Shown piece by piece: positions 9,983-23,577 of a stretch of DNA of 64,000 nucleotides (the stretch's first letter is position 1; each line of letters opens with the position of its first letter). The translations under genes and the position numbers were made by a program. Source of the stretch: Coemansia sp. RSA 487 (Eukaryota > Kickxellomycota > Kickxellomycetes > Kickxellales > Kickxellaceae); the NCBI GenBank assembly GCA_027577595.1, contig JANBRJ010000015.1, positions 1-64,000 of the forward strand. The letters run 5' to 3'. The notes under the pieces were generated by a model that had not been told where the DNA came from, searched no databases, and saw only the letters and a list, made by a program, of their open reading frames with translations.

Positions 9983-11980
9983 ATGACCTCTGACACTCAA
10001 GACCAATCTGCAGGCGCAACCATCTACCCACCGCCGCAGCGCATCAGCAACCCCGAGGGCCGCGAGAAGGCGTGGGTCAGCAGCATGGGCGAGTACGAGG
10101 CGCTGTACAAGGAGTCGATTGAGCAGCCAACCAAGTTTTGGACGCGCACTGCCACTGAGATGCTGACGTGGGACAAGCCGTTCACACAGGTGTCACAGGG
10201 TTCGCTCAAGGACGGAGACATGGCGTGGTTCCCCGACGGACAGCTCAATGTGTCGTACAACTGCGTGGACCGCTGGGCAATTGCGGACCCGAGTCGCGTG
10301 GCGTTTGTGTATGAGGCCGACGAGCCGGGAAACGCAAGCAACGTCACATACGGTGAGCTGCTGGCACAGGTGTGCAGCTTGGCTAACGTCCTGCACAGCT
10401 TCGGGCTGCGCAAGGGCGACACTGTGGCGATCTACATGCCGATGATTCCTGAGGCGGCGGTAGCGATGCTTGCGTGCGCGCGGCTGGGGCTTGTGCACAC
10501 TGTTGTCTTTGCTGGGTTTTCGTCGGCGTCGCTTGCCGAGCGCGTAGCCGATGCCCGGGCGCGCGTGGTGATCACCGCCGACGAGGGCCTGCGTGGTGGG
10601 CGGCCGATCCGCACAAAGGCGATTGTCGACGAGGCGCTCAAGACATGTCCTGAGGTCGAGCGCGTGCTTGTGTTCCGCCGCACCGGCAGCGAAGGCGTGT
10701 CGTTCAGTGCGCCACGCGATGTGTGGTGGCACGAGGCGGTTGCGGCACAGCGCCCGTACTGCCCACCGGTTCCGGTCAGCGCCGAGGACCCGCTGTTCCT
10801 TCTGTACACGTCAGGATCCACCGGCAAGCCCAAAGGCGTGGTGCACACGTCGGGTGGGTATCTGCTTGGCGCCGCACTGACATTCAAGTACGTGTTTGAT
10901 GTGCACGCTGGCGATGTGTTCTGCTGCACGGCCGACATTGGGTGGATCACCGGCCACAGCTATGTGGTGTACGGACCGCTTGCGCTCGGATCCACCAGCG
11001 TGGTCTTCGAATCGGTTCCAACGTACCCCGACGCGTCGCGGTTCTGGAAGCTGGTCGAGGACCACCGCATCACGCAGTTCTACACGGCGCCCACCGCCAT
11101 CCGCGCGCTGCGGCGCCACGGTGATGAGCACGTCACCAAGTGCGATCTGTCTTCGCTGCGCGTCATCGGCTCCGTTGGCGAGCCCATCAACCCCGATGCC
11201 TGGACATGGTACAACGACGTTGTCGGCGGCGGGCGCTGCGCTGTGGTCGACACATACTGGCAGACAGAGACCGGCTCACATGTGATCTCGCCGCTGCCAG
11301 GCGCCACGCCGGCCAAACCCGGGTCGGCGACGTTCCCGTTCTTCGGCGTGGAGCTGGCAATCTTGGATCCGACTACCGGCGCCGAGCTCGACGGCAGCGA
11401 CGTCAGCGGCGTGCTTGCTATCAAGCGGCCATGGCCGTCGATGGCACGCACCATTGCCGGTGACCACAAGCGCTTCCTGGAGACGTATCTGCGGCCGTAT
11501 CCCGGATACTACTTTGCTGGCGACGGTGCCAGCCGCGACTCGGACGGCTACTACTGGATTCGTGGTCGCGTCGACGACGTCATCAATGTCTCGGGCCACC
11601 GCATGTCGACGGCCGAGGTTGAGTCGGCACTGATCGGCCACACCGCTGTTGCTGAGTCGGCTGTTGTTGGCTCGCCAGACGAGCTGACCGGCCAGGCCAT
11701 CTGTGCCTTTGTGACGCTGAAGGATGGCTTCGTGGCCAACGACACGCTCAAGGCTGAGCTCGTTAAGGAGGTGCGCAACCGCATCGGTCCCATTGCCACG
11801 CCCAAGACGCTGATTCTCGTTGATGAGCTGCCCAAGACCCGCTCCGGTAAAATTATCCGCCGCATCCTCCGTAAGGTCGTTGCCGGCGAGGCCGACCAGC
11901 TCGGCGATCTGTCGACGCTGTCCGACCCCTCGATCCTTGACATCCTTATCCGCGAGGTTTCTGCTGCACTGAGCAAGTAG
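9983..11980 (+). CDS. Acetyl-CoA synthetase (AMP-forming)
   Basis: It makes acetyl-CoA from acetate, ATP and CoA through an acetyl-adenylate, in the cytosol and nucleus, for acetate growth, lipid synthesis and histone acetylation. The 665 residues have the usual length (yeast Acs2 683). The P-loop motif [11 protein letters not shown] is at 275-285, the acetate-pocket signature [11 protein letters not shown] and the YWQTETGS motif follow, and the C-terminal lid has [10 protein letters not shown] with the catalytic, regulable Lys at 623. No intron is seen and there is no N-terminal targeting sequence. Third codon positions are strongly C/G, as expected for a highly expressed gene. The oligoribonuclease start is only about 136 bp past the stop on the same strand. 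Confidence 0.98.
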   Translation: MTSDTQDQSAGATIYPPPQRISNPEGREKAWVSSMGEYEALYKESIEQPTKFWTRTATEMLTWDKPFTQVSQGSLKDGDMAWFPDGQLNVSYNCVDRWAIADPSRVAFVYEADEPGNASNVTYGELLAQVCSLANVLHSFGLRKGDTVAIYMPMIPEAAVAMLACARLGLVHTVVFAGFSSASLAERVADARARVVITADEGLRGGRPIRTKAIVDEALKTCPEVERVLVFRRTGSEGVSFSAPRDVWWHEAVAAQRPYCPPVPVSAEDPLFLLYTSGSTGKPKGVVHTSGGYLLGAALTFKYVFDVHAGDVFCCTADIGWITGHSYVVYGPLALGSTSVVFESVPTYPDASRFWKLVEDHRITQFYTAPTAIRALRRHGDEHVTKCDLSSLRVIGSVGEPINPDAWTWYNDVVGGGRCAVVDTYWQTETGSHVISPLPGATPAKPGSATFPFFGVELAILDPTTGAELDGSDVSGVLAIKRPWPSMARTIAGDHKRFLETYLRPYPGYYFAGDGASRDSDGYYWIRGRVDDVINVSGHRMSTAEVESALIGHTAVAESAVVGSPDELTGQAICAFVTLKDGFVANDTLKAELVKEVRNRIGPIATPKTLILVDELPKTRSGKIIRRILRKVVAGEADQLGDLSTLSDPSILDILIREVSAALSK

Positions 11981-12115
11981 TTTCTCTTTCCTTTCTGTTT
12001 TATTTTTCTTTCACGCCTGTCTATGAAGATATATCCCATACGCAAACCATATGTCTATGTTGCTGTGAGGAGGCGCCAGTGCACGTTGCGTTACAAGCAG
12101 ACCAGCACCAAAAGC

Positions 12116-12881
12116 ATGTGGCTATTTAAGCGCTTTTTACAACGGTTTGCTTCTATTAGCTCAAGAATCATGCATCACAGAAGTGGTATCGGAATGGATA
12201 GGCTTGGAGCAGCAAGAGAAACAGCAGCAGCAACAGCAAGCGTGCCAGCGCCGCTTGTTTGGATCGACTGCGAGATGACGGGCCTCGACTACGCCAAGGA
12301 CTCAATCATCGAGATTGCATGTGTCATCACTGACGGCGACCTCAATATCCTAGAGACGGGCGATGATATTGTCATCCACCACCCGAAGGAGGTCATGGAT
12401 GCCATGAACGAATGGTGCAGGCTCCACCATGGCCGGTCGGGGCTTACGCAGAGCGTGCTGGCCTCAGCCACAACAATGGCCGACGCTGAGGCCTCTGTTC
12501 TGGCCCTTGTCAAACGCCACTGCGCCTGCCCACGCACCGCTGTTCTTGCTGGCAACTCTGTGCACGCAGACAGGGCCTTCCTCAGCCGCCAGATGCCCGA
12601 GCTCACCTCATATCTTCACTACCGCATTGTTGACGTCAGCTCAATCAAGGAGCTGGCCAGGCGCTGGAACCCGCATGTGTTGGGAGCAGCACCTGCGAAA
12701 AAGGAGACACACAGGTAAAACAAAATTCTGGCCGAATCTCCCGAGCATTCTGAAGTTGGAACATACACGCTAAACTGATGTTTTCTCTCTTAAAAACTTG
12801 TGTAGGGCGCTTGATGACATTATTGAGAGTATCGAAGAGCTCCGCTACTACAAATCCAGCCTTTTCAAGACCTTGGCGTAG
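12116..12881 (+). CDS. REX2: Oligoribonuclease, DEDDh 3'-5' exoribonuclease (REX2 type)
   Basis: It degrades short RNA oligomers of two to five residues, mainly in mitochondria in yeast. Two exons: 12116-12714 and 12806-12881. The intron (GTAAAA to GTGTAG, 91 bp) splits an Arg codon right after the catalytic His; exon 2 gives the family ending HRALDDIIESIEELRYYK. DEDDh residues visible are D51 and E53 (WIDCEMTGLD), the D in NSVHADRAFL, and H199 and D203. From the ATG at 12116 the product is 224 residues, starting MWLFKRFLQRFASISSR, a plausible mitochondrial presequence; later ATGs could make a shorter cytosolic form. Without exon 2 the frame ends early and lacks the last catalytic Asp. Confidence 0.94.
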
Positions 12882-13122
12882 ATGGCAGCCCGTGGAAGAG
12901 TGCATGCTAGCTGTATACGGTTTAGGCCATTTGAAAAGCAGCTCAAATCGTGTATCCGTTTATTTCATTCTTTCTTCTTCGCTATAAGCTTGACCTTGAC
13001 CTTGTCTTTGGATTCTATGCATATACATGATTTAGTCTGTCTGTTTTCAAGACAGAACATTCGCTCGTAATGAAGTTTTGCTTGTTGTTTCAGAAAGTTA
13101 TAACGAAAAATTCACTCAGAAT

Positions 13123-15077
13123 CTACCACTTGGTGATCTGGTCGGGGGTGTCGATGGCCTCGAGGATGGCGTGGTGCTCGTCGGTTTCCATAGCGGTGCC
13201 GTACTTCCTCAGGAGCTTGTCGACGTCGTCAAGGCTGAGCGGCCTGATGTCGGCAAGGTTCTTGATCTTGTTCGTGACCCGCTTGCAGTCGCTGTCTGTC
13301 AGCGGAAGACCCAGCTGGTCGACGCGGTTCTTGACGGCGTTCCACCCCGTTAGCCGGTGGCCAATAGCGACATACCGTGTCATGCCAAAGTCCTCAGGGC
13401 GCAGGATCTCGTACGTGGACGGGTTGTTGAGGATGGCTTTGGCATGGATGCCGGCCTTGTGCGTGAAGGCGCAGTACCCGGTGATATAGTTGTTGAACGG
13501 CACCGCCACACCAACAGAATCAGCAACAATGTTCTCGATGTTGCGCAGCCTGGTGAGATCGTACTTGCCCTTGACGTATTCCTTGTCGGCTGCGTACATG
13601 CGCGCAATGAAGCCGCCAAGCGGCGGAATGCCGTTACGCTCGCCGATCCCCAGCACCGACGTGTCAACGTGTGTGGCTCCATTCTGCAGCGCCGCGTAAG
13701 CGTTGGCAATGGCGCAACCTGTGTCATTGTGGAAGTGGCACTCGATGTCGCACGACACCACGCCGCGGAGCGTGCGCACAAGCTCAGCAACCTGGTCGGG
13801 AGACGCGCAGCCGACGGTGTCCGCAATCCCCACGCGGTTGACACCCAGCTTGTCGACGGCGCGGTACAGGTTGAGCAGATCGACAATGTCCGAGCGGAAC
13901 GAGTCCTCAGAGGAAAAGCGCACCTCGAGACCCTCGCCCTTGATGTACTCGATTACCTCCGTGGCCGTATCGATGATGTACTGCATGTCCTTACCATGCG
14001 AGAACTCACGCAGGAACGATGACGTGCCGATGACAACGTCAAGGCCATCGACTCCGGTTTCAACTGCTAGCTTGGCATCGTCCATGTGGCAGCGCACGTG
14101 TGTAAGGATCTTGGCCTTGAGGCCCAAGCCGACAATGGCCTTGCAATCGTTGTACGACTGGGTTGATGCTGCGGGCGACGTGAGCTCGAGATACTCAACA
14201 CCAAACGCGTCAAGCTCCTTGGCAATTTCGATCTTCTTTTCGGTCGTGAAGAAGGCGTTGGCAAATTGCTCGCCTTCGCGTAGTGTTGATTCGATGATCT
14301 TAAAGTTGGATACATTGCTGAGGTAGCTCGTGGCGGTGCCGATGGTGCTGCGCGACGGATCTCTCTTTAGCGAGGAGGCCATGGTTGCGAGATTCTACAG
14401 ATAGGGCTGTTTAAAGATGTTAGCACGCTTTTTTTTTTTAGCAAAACAATCGAGAGGCAAAAGGAAGAGAAACAAAAGTGAAGAGAGGGCTAATCATACT
14501 GGACAGCAAAGCACCGAGGAAAGGAGTCGGCTTTTATATCCCAGTTCCAGACAAATAAGATAGGCTCTCCCCCTCGGACTACCTGGGTAAAACACTGCAT
14601 GAATGGAGGCAAGGAACAGGCCAGCCAGTCGAGAATGTGTGGGTGGCCTGAGCCCCTCCTCCCCAAAAAAGCCGCGCATCTCTTTCTGGGCCAAACAGCA
14701 CGCAGAAAGAGGAGGAGAGGGAGCGGTGTTGAACACCCCAAGACACAAAGTGAATCATAACAGCCTGGTCATACAGCGAGAGCCTTGCTGGCCAGTTTTT
14801 TTATGAGTCAAACGGATAGAGCTGCAATGACTGGAAGAAAATTTTTTTCAGGAGTCATAGGACGCTGAGGATAAAGTTTTCCATGCATTCACAATTACAA
14901 TCACAATCACAATCAGCACAATTAGAGGAGATTGAGATAAGGGGCGTCCTGCTCTTATCTAGCACGTCTGATCGAGATAGTAGTGGAGCTGAATCTTACC
15001 CGTGTGGAGGCAAGCGGCGTGCGTATGGCTTGCCTCTGGAGTGCACTGGCAAGGCGGAAGGAGGCTGACGATAGCAT
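13123..15077 (-). CDS. LYS20: Homocitrate synthase, with candidate upstream mitochondrial exon
   Basis: It condenses acetyl-CoA and 2-oxoglutarate to homocitrate, the first step of fungal lysine synthesis. The core frame 13123-14382 (419 residues) is complete: RE in [10 protein letters not shown] and HxH in CHFHND (E36, H216, H218) are the metal ligands of this family, and the C-terminal regulatory part is present. A candidate first exon at 15000-15077 encodes 26 residues from [16 protein letters not shown], a basic, acid-free, presequence-like peptide. A 605-bp intron from 14999 (GTAAGA) to 14395 (CTGTAG) would join it in phase 0 to NLAT and the internal Met, giving 449 residues. Each ATG has its own TATAAAA 150 bp upstream. 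The core call is certain; the upstream exon is an inference. Confidence 0.9.
14532..14538 (-). promoter_or_regulatory. Internal TATA box of homocitrate synthase
   Basis: TATAAAA on the minus strand, 150 bp upstream of the ATG at 14382 and inside the candidate 605-bp intron. It would drive a transcript for the form without presequence. Confidence 0.6.
14804..14810. promoter_or_regulatory. Candidate Gcn4-type site TGAGTCA
   Basis: An exact match to the palindromic bZIP/Gcn4 target TGASTCA, about 266 bp upstream of the internal TATA box of homocitrate synthase. A GGAGTCA near-match lies at 14851-14857. In yeast Gcn4 activates lysine genes through such sites; its use here is inferred. Confidence 0.5.
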
Positions 15078-15547
15078 TCTATGTATGTGACTGCTTTTAT
15101 GTAAATGTTGGACAAAAGCTGCAACAATAATAACAAAAATATCTTTATGGCTGCGATGATAAGGAAAAAGGCAAGAGCATATTTTGGAATCGTGTGTCTG
15201 GCCGCTTATTATGTTGCCACCAGGTCTTTTATACCAGACAAATCCTGTCAGAATTGCCGCTGATGTTGGGGCAGATTGTGTTTTCTGGAGACACTCAGGC
15301 ACAAAAATTGGGACCATGGCCATATTCCTCCAATCGCATTCAGTTTCTGCTATCGCTGATGAATCACAGTCCACCAGCAATCCTGTGCCTCATATCTCTT
15401 TAAAAGCGGTCACAGCATGATCTTCAGGAAAAAAATTTCATGTTTAGGTACTATTGCTGGTGGTGCGTGCACAGCCGCATCAGCTCACATGTTGTTTAGC
15501 GAGAGGGTTTTCTAGGGGTGATGGCTTATTGAAAGTAATCCTGGCAT
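15078..15547. promoter_or_regulatory. Upstream promoter of the long homocitrate synthase form
   Basis: 470 bp between the candidate presequence exon and the stop codon of homoisocitrate dehydrogenase. It contains TATAAAA on the minus strand at 15227-15233, exactly 150 bp upstream of the ATG at 15077, and a TGAATCA near-match to the Gcn4 site at 15360-15366. A minus-strand frame continues upstream of the ATG at 15077 but has no recognisable content. Confidence 0.5.
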
Positions 15548-18839
<3,292 letters not shown>

Positions 18840-18987
18840 GCAGACAATATGATGTGCTTTTTTCGTCGATTGATAGAGAAACATTTCTGCTCTCTTTTCG
18901 TTTCATTCTTTAATTAAGAAGGCATTTTTGTTGACCGTTATAATTCGGCTTTGGACAAATCGACAGAAGCAAAACAAAATAGTACAC

Positions 18988-19440
18988 ATGTTTGGGATTA
19001 CTTTCGCAAAGCAATTCTCAATGCGCACGACTGCAGCAGCACCGACGGAAATTGTGCGTCGCCTTATGAGCACCAGCACTGACGGTTTTGGAGGGAGTGC
19101 TGGCAGCGGGAGGCTGGGGTCCATAGCGTCCAAGAGACTGGCTGAGGAGAAAAGGAAGCAGTTTGCGAGCATTCTGAATAGTGGGTTGACGAACATGGGA
19201 GCGCCAGCGATGGGAAGATCAGTGGCGGTGATCAGTGGGGGACCATCCAAGGCGTATGCACGGCTGAACCGTATAATGACAGAGAACAACGTGCGTCGGG
19301 AACTTTTCCTGCGGAAGCGGTACGAGAAGCCTAAGTACAAGCGGCAGCGTCTGAGGTTCGAATCGCATGCTCGGCGCTTCAAGGACGAGGTGCGGAACAA
19401 GGTGCACCTGGTGATGAAGATGAAGAGCTGGGGCATTTGA
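18988..19440 (+). CDS. MRP21: Mitochondrial small-subunit ribosomal protein bS21m
   Basis: Mitoribosomal protein homologous to bacterial S21. The S21 block is at the C-terminus: AYARLNRIMTENNVRRELFL then RKRYEKPKYKRQRLR, with a basic tail. With the ATG at 18988 the protein is 150 residues; the first 27 (MFGITFAKQFSMRTTAAAPT...) are a plausible presequence. The frame is open for 20 more codons upstream (18928), without homology. It lies 148 bp past the SPO11 stop on the same strand. Confidence 0.92.
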   Translation: MFGITFAKQFSMRTTAAAPTEIVRRLMSTSTDGFGGSAGSGRLGSIASKRLAEEKRKQFASILNSGLTNMGAPAMGRSVAVISGGPSKAYARLNRIMTENNVRRELFLRKRYEKPKYKRQRLRFESHARRFKDEVRNKVHLVMKMKSWGI

Positions 19441-19793
19441 AGCCCTGTCAACACCAGAGCCAGCAAACCTGATAGAATTGGCTCGGGAATGAATAATTGA
19501 AAATACTCTAGTCTTCAGCGTTTCTTTGTATTTAAAGAGTGCTCCTTTCTGAACAATGCATGTTTTAAAAAAAAAAACAATAAACTGGTGCAGACAAAAT
19601 ATCGTAGTGTGATGCTGTGAGGAGGCGGAACCACACACTCTTCTGCTCGTCAGCTTTCTGTTCGTCAACTTTCTTTTCATCAACGCGCTTTTTTTTTTCT
19701 ACCATCTATACATTTACAAATCGCTCCTGTACTCTGTTACACTACATTATAAACCCTCTAAATAGAAATTCATTCGTAGTTACCACCTGCCCA

Positions 19794-19824
<31 letters not shown>

Positions 19825-19825
19825 C
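19441..19825. other. Promoter and leader of the dipeptidyl aminopeptidase gene
   Basis: The stretch contains TATAAAC at 19748-19754, pyrimidine-rich DNA, and a CA repeat that runs up to the start codon. No gene is seen. Confidence 0.55.
19796..19824 (+). repeat. (CA)14 microsatellite abutting a start codon
   Basis: A perfect CA dinucleotide run of 29 bases that ends directly before CATGG at the start of the dipeptidyl aminopeptidase gene. It therefore lies in the 5' leader and sets the Kozak context of the ATG. Confidence 0.95.
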
Positions 19826-22642
19826 ATGGCTGGCAACGGCGCGGAATACCAGAGGGTCAACCAGCAAGATAGCCCAAGCCCTACGGACGACGGGTCGGAG
19901 GCGATGCAGCCAAGACGTGGACCAGAGTATGCAGAGCTCGAGATTGGCGAGCCACAAGACTTTGGCGAAGAGGACGATGTGCAGTTCTACCAAGAGTTCC
20001 GCACATACGACCCACAAAACAACAAGCAGCGGATATGGAAGCGCAAGCGCTTCAGCTTGGTGCACATTCTGCTTGTAGTTATCGGGTGCTTTGTGTTGTA
20101 CGCCGGCATAACTACGGTGTGGGGCCTGTTTGGCGACAGCAAGGCGGGCGATGTGGCAGACAAACCACCGGTACCAGCACCAACATCGAGCCTTGTCGAA
20201 GTGCCAGATAGCACGGGTGCCGCCGACGCAGAGCCGTTCGGACGCGCAGGCAAGAAGCTGGTGACGTACGACAACGTGGTGCAGCTGAGCCGCTTGGTCC
20301 ACACCGAAGGCCTGGACTGGATAGCACACCAGAGCGACGCCGGCATCGACGGACTGTACCGCACAGTCCACAACGAGGCGTTCACAGTGATGAAGGTGGA
20401 CAATGCGACATGGGAGCACAAGCTAGCGGATGTAGCCGACGTGGCCAAGGCGGCCAGTGGACTGGTGGAGACGTTTGTGCCGCTGAGCTGGTCCGTGTCT
20501 GCGGACTGGGAGTACATGCTGTTCAATGTGCATGTCAAAAAGGTGTGGCGGCACTCAGTCAAGGGCACGTACCTGGTGTACAACACACGCGAGCGGACGA
20601 TGATCCCGCTGACCGGAACCGGCAACGACCGGGTGCAGCGCGTCGAATGGGCGGCGGCGGGGCATAACATTCTGTTTGTGCGCGACAACAATCTGTTTGT
20701 ATCGGACATGATGCACGAGATCCAGGTCACTGACGATGGCAGCGACAGCGTCTTCAACGGCATCGCCGACTGGGTATATGAAGAAGAAGTTCTCGGGTCT
20801 GGTGCCTCGAGCTGGTGGGCCCCTGACGGTAGTGCGCTGGCGTACCTGCGGCTTGACGACAGCAGTGTGCCAGAGTTCCAGTACGAGCTGTTCCACCCCG
20901 AGAACAGTAGCGCCGTCTACCCAGACACCATCCGGCTGAACTACCCGAAGCCTGGCGCAGCCAACCCACGCGTATCGCTGCACGTGTTCCGCCCAGACTT
21001 TGGTGGCGCAGACACGGCGGCCGCCAGAAAGGCTAGCGACAACCCAAACACTGACTTCCACCCGCAGCAGATCACATTCGACGCGCCGTTTGATGCCGAC
21101 GACACCATCGTCACCAGCGTCGCGTGGCTGACGGACGCCAACGACAGGATTCTGGTCTATGCAATGAACCGTGTGCAGGACCACGTCAAGGTGTACTTGG
21201 CCAGCGCCGACCCAAAGCAGCTGACAGCGCGGGTGGTGCGTGAGCGCAGCACGACTGCCAACAACGGTGATGGTGCATGGATCGAGATCACGCCACCGCC
21301 GATCTATGTGCCCGCACGCTCGGTTGAGACGCTGACAGCCGACGGGTACTTGGATCTTGTGGAGAACGGCGAGTTCACGCATCTGGCGCTGTTCTCGCCG
21401 CCAGACACACCCCAGCCAGCGATGTGGCTGACATCGGGCAACTACGATGTCATTCCTGGGAGCGTGGCACTCGACCGCAGAACCGGCGTGGTCAGCTACG
21501 CGAGCACGCAGGAGTCCAGCATAACCACAAACGTCTACCAGGTGGCGCTGAATGGCCAAGACGCCGGCAAGGTGCTTGCACTGACGCCACCAACAGCAAA
21601 GAGCGAAAGCGCGCGGATCAACGACGCGCGCAACGGCACATACGATGCCAGCTTCTCTGCCGGCGGCGGGTTCTATGTGCTGCGATACCGCGGACCGCAG
21701 GTGCCGTGGCAGGCGGCATACGCCAGCAGCGGAGGTGGATTTGAAAAGGTCCTGAACGACAACAGCGCGGCACAGGAGGAGCTGGCGGGGTACAGCCTGC
21801 CGCGCACTGATCACTTCCAGATCACCAATGACGCCGGCGACTCTATGAACGCAATGGCAATCTACCCGCCAGATTTTGACGCCAGCGCGAATGCCAAGTA
21901 CGGCGTGCTGTTCCGGGTGTACGGCGGACCCAACTCGCAGCTTGTGTCGCGCGCCTTTGCGCTGGATTGGCACTCGGCGCTGGTGTCGCAACAGGACGTT
22001 CCTGACATGCAGTGGATCGTGGCTGTTGTCGATGGGCGCGGCACCGGACACAAGGGCCGCCGCTTCCGCAGTACCGTCAGCAAGCAGCTGGGCGTTCTGG
22101 AGCCGGCAGACCAGGCAGCCGCAGCGCGCTACTTCCAGGGCCAGACCTACGTGAATCCACACCGCATTGCTATCTGGGGCTGGTCGTACGGTGGCTACAC
22201 GACTTCACGCGCCATCGAGCACCATTCAGACGTCTTCCGCGTCGGCATGGCTGTTGCGCCGGTCACCAGCTGGCGTCTGTACGACTCCGTCTACACAGAG
22301 CGCTACATGAAGACACCTGCTGCCAACGATGCTGGATACGCTGCCAGCACCGTCAGCGATTCAGACGGGTTCCGGCACGCGCGCTTCCTGGTGCAGCATG
22401 GCTCCGGCGACGACAATGTCCACATGCAGAACACGCTTGCGCTGACGGATCTGCTGCAGGCCACCAACGTCCCTGGCTTCGAGATGGCTGTCTACACCGA
22501 CTCGGACCACGGCATCTACACGCACGAGGTGCAGCCGGCGCTCTACGCGCGCATGACAAACTTTTTGTTCCGCTCGTTCCACGAGCTGGAGAACACCAAG
22601 TTCGACTTTTGGCGCCACAGCGACCCGAACAAAAGCAATTAA
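19826..22642 (+). CDS. Type II membrane dipeptidyl aminopeptidase (STE13/DAP2, S9B family)
   Basis: A serine peptidase that removes X-Pro or X-Ala dipeptides, in the Golgi or vacuole (Ste13 and Dap2 in yeast). The 938 residues start with a cytosolic tail of about 74 residues, then one signal anchor (HILLVVIGCFVLYAGITTVW), then the eight-bladed propeller and the alpha/beta hydrolase domain. The substrate-binding double Glu is seen in WVYEEEV. Catalytic residues are S787 in GWSYGGY, D862 in HGSGDDNVH and H895 in DSDHGIY. No intron. An acidic, Tyr-containing tail (DDVQFYQEFRTYD) could be a Golgi retention signal as in Ste13, but I cannot tell Ste13 from Dap2. Third positions are strongly G/C. 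Confidence 0.96.
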   Translation: MAGNGAEYQRVNQQDSPSPTDDGSEAMQPRRGPEYAELEIGEPQDFGEEDDVQFYQEFRTYDPQNNKQRIWKRKRFSLVHILLVVIGCFVLYAGITTVWGLFGDSKAGDVADKPPVPAPTSSLVEVPDSTGAADAEPFGRAGKKLVTYDNVVQLSRLVHTEGLDWIAHQSDAGIDGLYRTVHNEAFTVMKVDNATWEHKLADVADVAKAASGLVETFVPLSWSVSADWEYMLFNVHVKKVWRHSVKGTYLVYNTRERTMIPLTGTGNDRVQRVEWAAAGHNILFVRDNNLFVSDMMHEIQVTDDGSDSVFNGIADWVYEEEVLGSGASSWWAPDGSALAYLRLDDSSVPEFQYELFHPENSSAVYPDTIRLNYPKPGAANPRVSLHVFRPDFGGADTAAARKASDNPNTDFHPQQITFDAPFDADDTIVTSVAWLTDANDRILVYAMNRVQDHVKVYLASADPKQLTARVVRERSTTANNGDGAWIEITPPPIYVPARSVETLTADGYLDLVENGEFTHLALFSPPDTPQPAMWLTSGNYDVIPGSVALDRRTGVVSYASTQESSITTNVYQVALNGQDAGKVLALTPPTAKSESARINDARNGTYDASFSAGGGFYVLRYRGPQVPWQAAYASSGGGFEKVLNDNSAAQEELAGYSLPRTDHFQITNDAGDSMNAMAIYPPDFDASANAKYGVLFRVYGGPNSQLVSRAFALDWHSALVSQQDVPDMQWIVAVVDGRGTGHKGRRFRSTVSKQLGVLEPADQAAAARYFQGQTYVNPHRIAIWGWSYGGYTTSRAIEHHSDVFRVGMAVAPVTSWRLYDSVYTERYMKTPAANDAGYAASTVSDSDGFRHARFLVQHGSGDDNVHMQNTLALTDLLQATNVPGFEMAVYTDSDHGIYTHEVQPALYARMTNFLFRSFHELENTKFDFWRHSDPNKSN

Positions 22643-22881
22643 GGTATGCTCCCCAAGCTTGAATACCACCCCCCCGATCTTCTTGAACAACGCTTCACTG
22701 AGGGTATACTTCCTGGTTCCCTTGGACAAATATGCGCTGTAGCCGCCCTGGCCGCTTTTCCACACCTCTTTTGCGTGCTTGGCTTTTTCTTTTCTCTTGT
22801 CTCCTTGGTTCTCACTTTAAATAAACTTGTCCTTTTTCCCTCCTCTTTTGAATTTCTTCATTCCCGCTACCCACGACCGCC

Positions 22882-23501
22882 ATGTTTAGCTGTCTTTTAA
22901 GACCCGTACGTATCTGCTACTCTTACTCCCATCGTTGGGCCTGGGGTTGCTGATGATAATGCTCAGCTCAGCTCAACTCAACTCAACTCAACTCAGCTCT
23001 CTTTGTCTTGGTCCTGTTTTCCTTCCCATGTTTATCCATCTGTTGTAGCTGTCCCTGCGTTCCGCCGCCACACGCATCACGTTTTCCGCACAACGGACAG
23101 CCGCTGGCCCCGCTCACCAGCTCCTCTCGGTGCGGCTGATCACTGCGCGCGCGAAAACTATAATAGACGACGCCGTCAACCAGAACAGCCTCGTAGTGTT
23201 TATGAAGGGCTCCCCCGACGAGCCCATGTGCGGATTCAGCAGAGCCGTCATCCAGATCCTGCAGATGCACGGCGTCGACGAGATCGCTGGCGTCGATTGT
23301 CTGCAGGACCCTGAGATCCGCGAAGGGATCAAAGAGTACACCGACTGGCCCACCATTCCCCAGGTCTACGTCAAGGGCGAGTTCATCGGCGGCTGCGATG
23401 TCATGGTACAGATGCACCAGTCTGGCGAGCTCCATGAGCTGCTTGTCAAGGAAGGCGTGCTTCAGCCCGATTCCGAGCCCGAGAGCGACAAAAAGGACTA
23501 G
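22882..23501 (+). CDS. GRX5: Mitochondrial monothiol glutaredoxin
   Basis: Grx5 transfers [2Fe-2S] clusters from Isu1 in the mitochondrial matrix. Exon 1 is 22882-22905 (MFSCLLRP) and exon 2 is 23049-23501; the 143-bp intron has a GTACGT donor and a TTGTAG acceptor and is phase 0. The joined N-terminus ([20 protein letters not shown]) is basic and free of acidic residues, as expected of a presequence. The monothiol site is C69 in PMCGFS, and the glutathione and [19 protein letters not shown] blocks are intact. The product is 158 residues (yeast Grx5 150). The main frame has no early ATG, which supports the exon. Its intron carries a pentamer tandem repeat. Confidence 0.95.
22961..22999 (+). 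repeat. RCTCA pentamer tandem repeat in GRX5 intron
   Basis: Eight tandem units of RCTCA, three GCTCA followed by five ACTCA, then GCTC. They lie in the middle of the intron, about 55 bp after its 5' splice site. Confidence 0.92.
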
Positions 23502-23577
23502 ACGTTTACTTTCTTCTATTTTATATACTCTACAACAGGCTACTAAAATGTGAAAGCGGAAGAAAAATCAACAGGAG

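Noticed and set aside
20555-22162. A 535-codon minus-strand frame antisense to the dipeptidyl aminopeptidase
   Set aside because: It lies wholly opposite a clear, conserved gene whose G/C-rich third positions leave few stops on the other strand. It has no known domain or start context.
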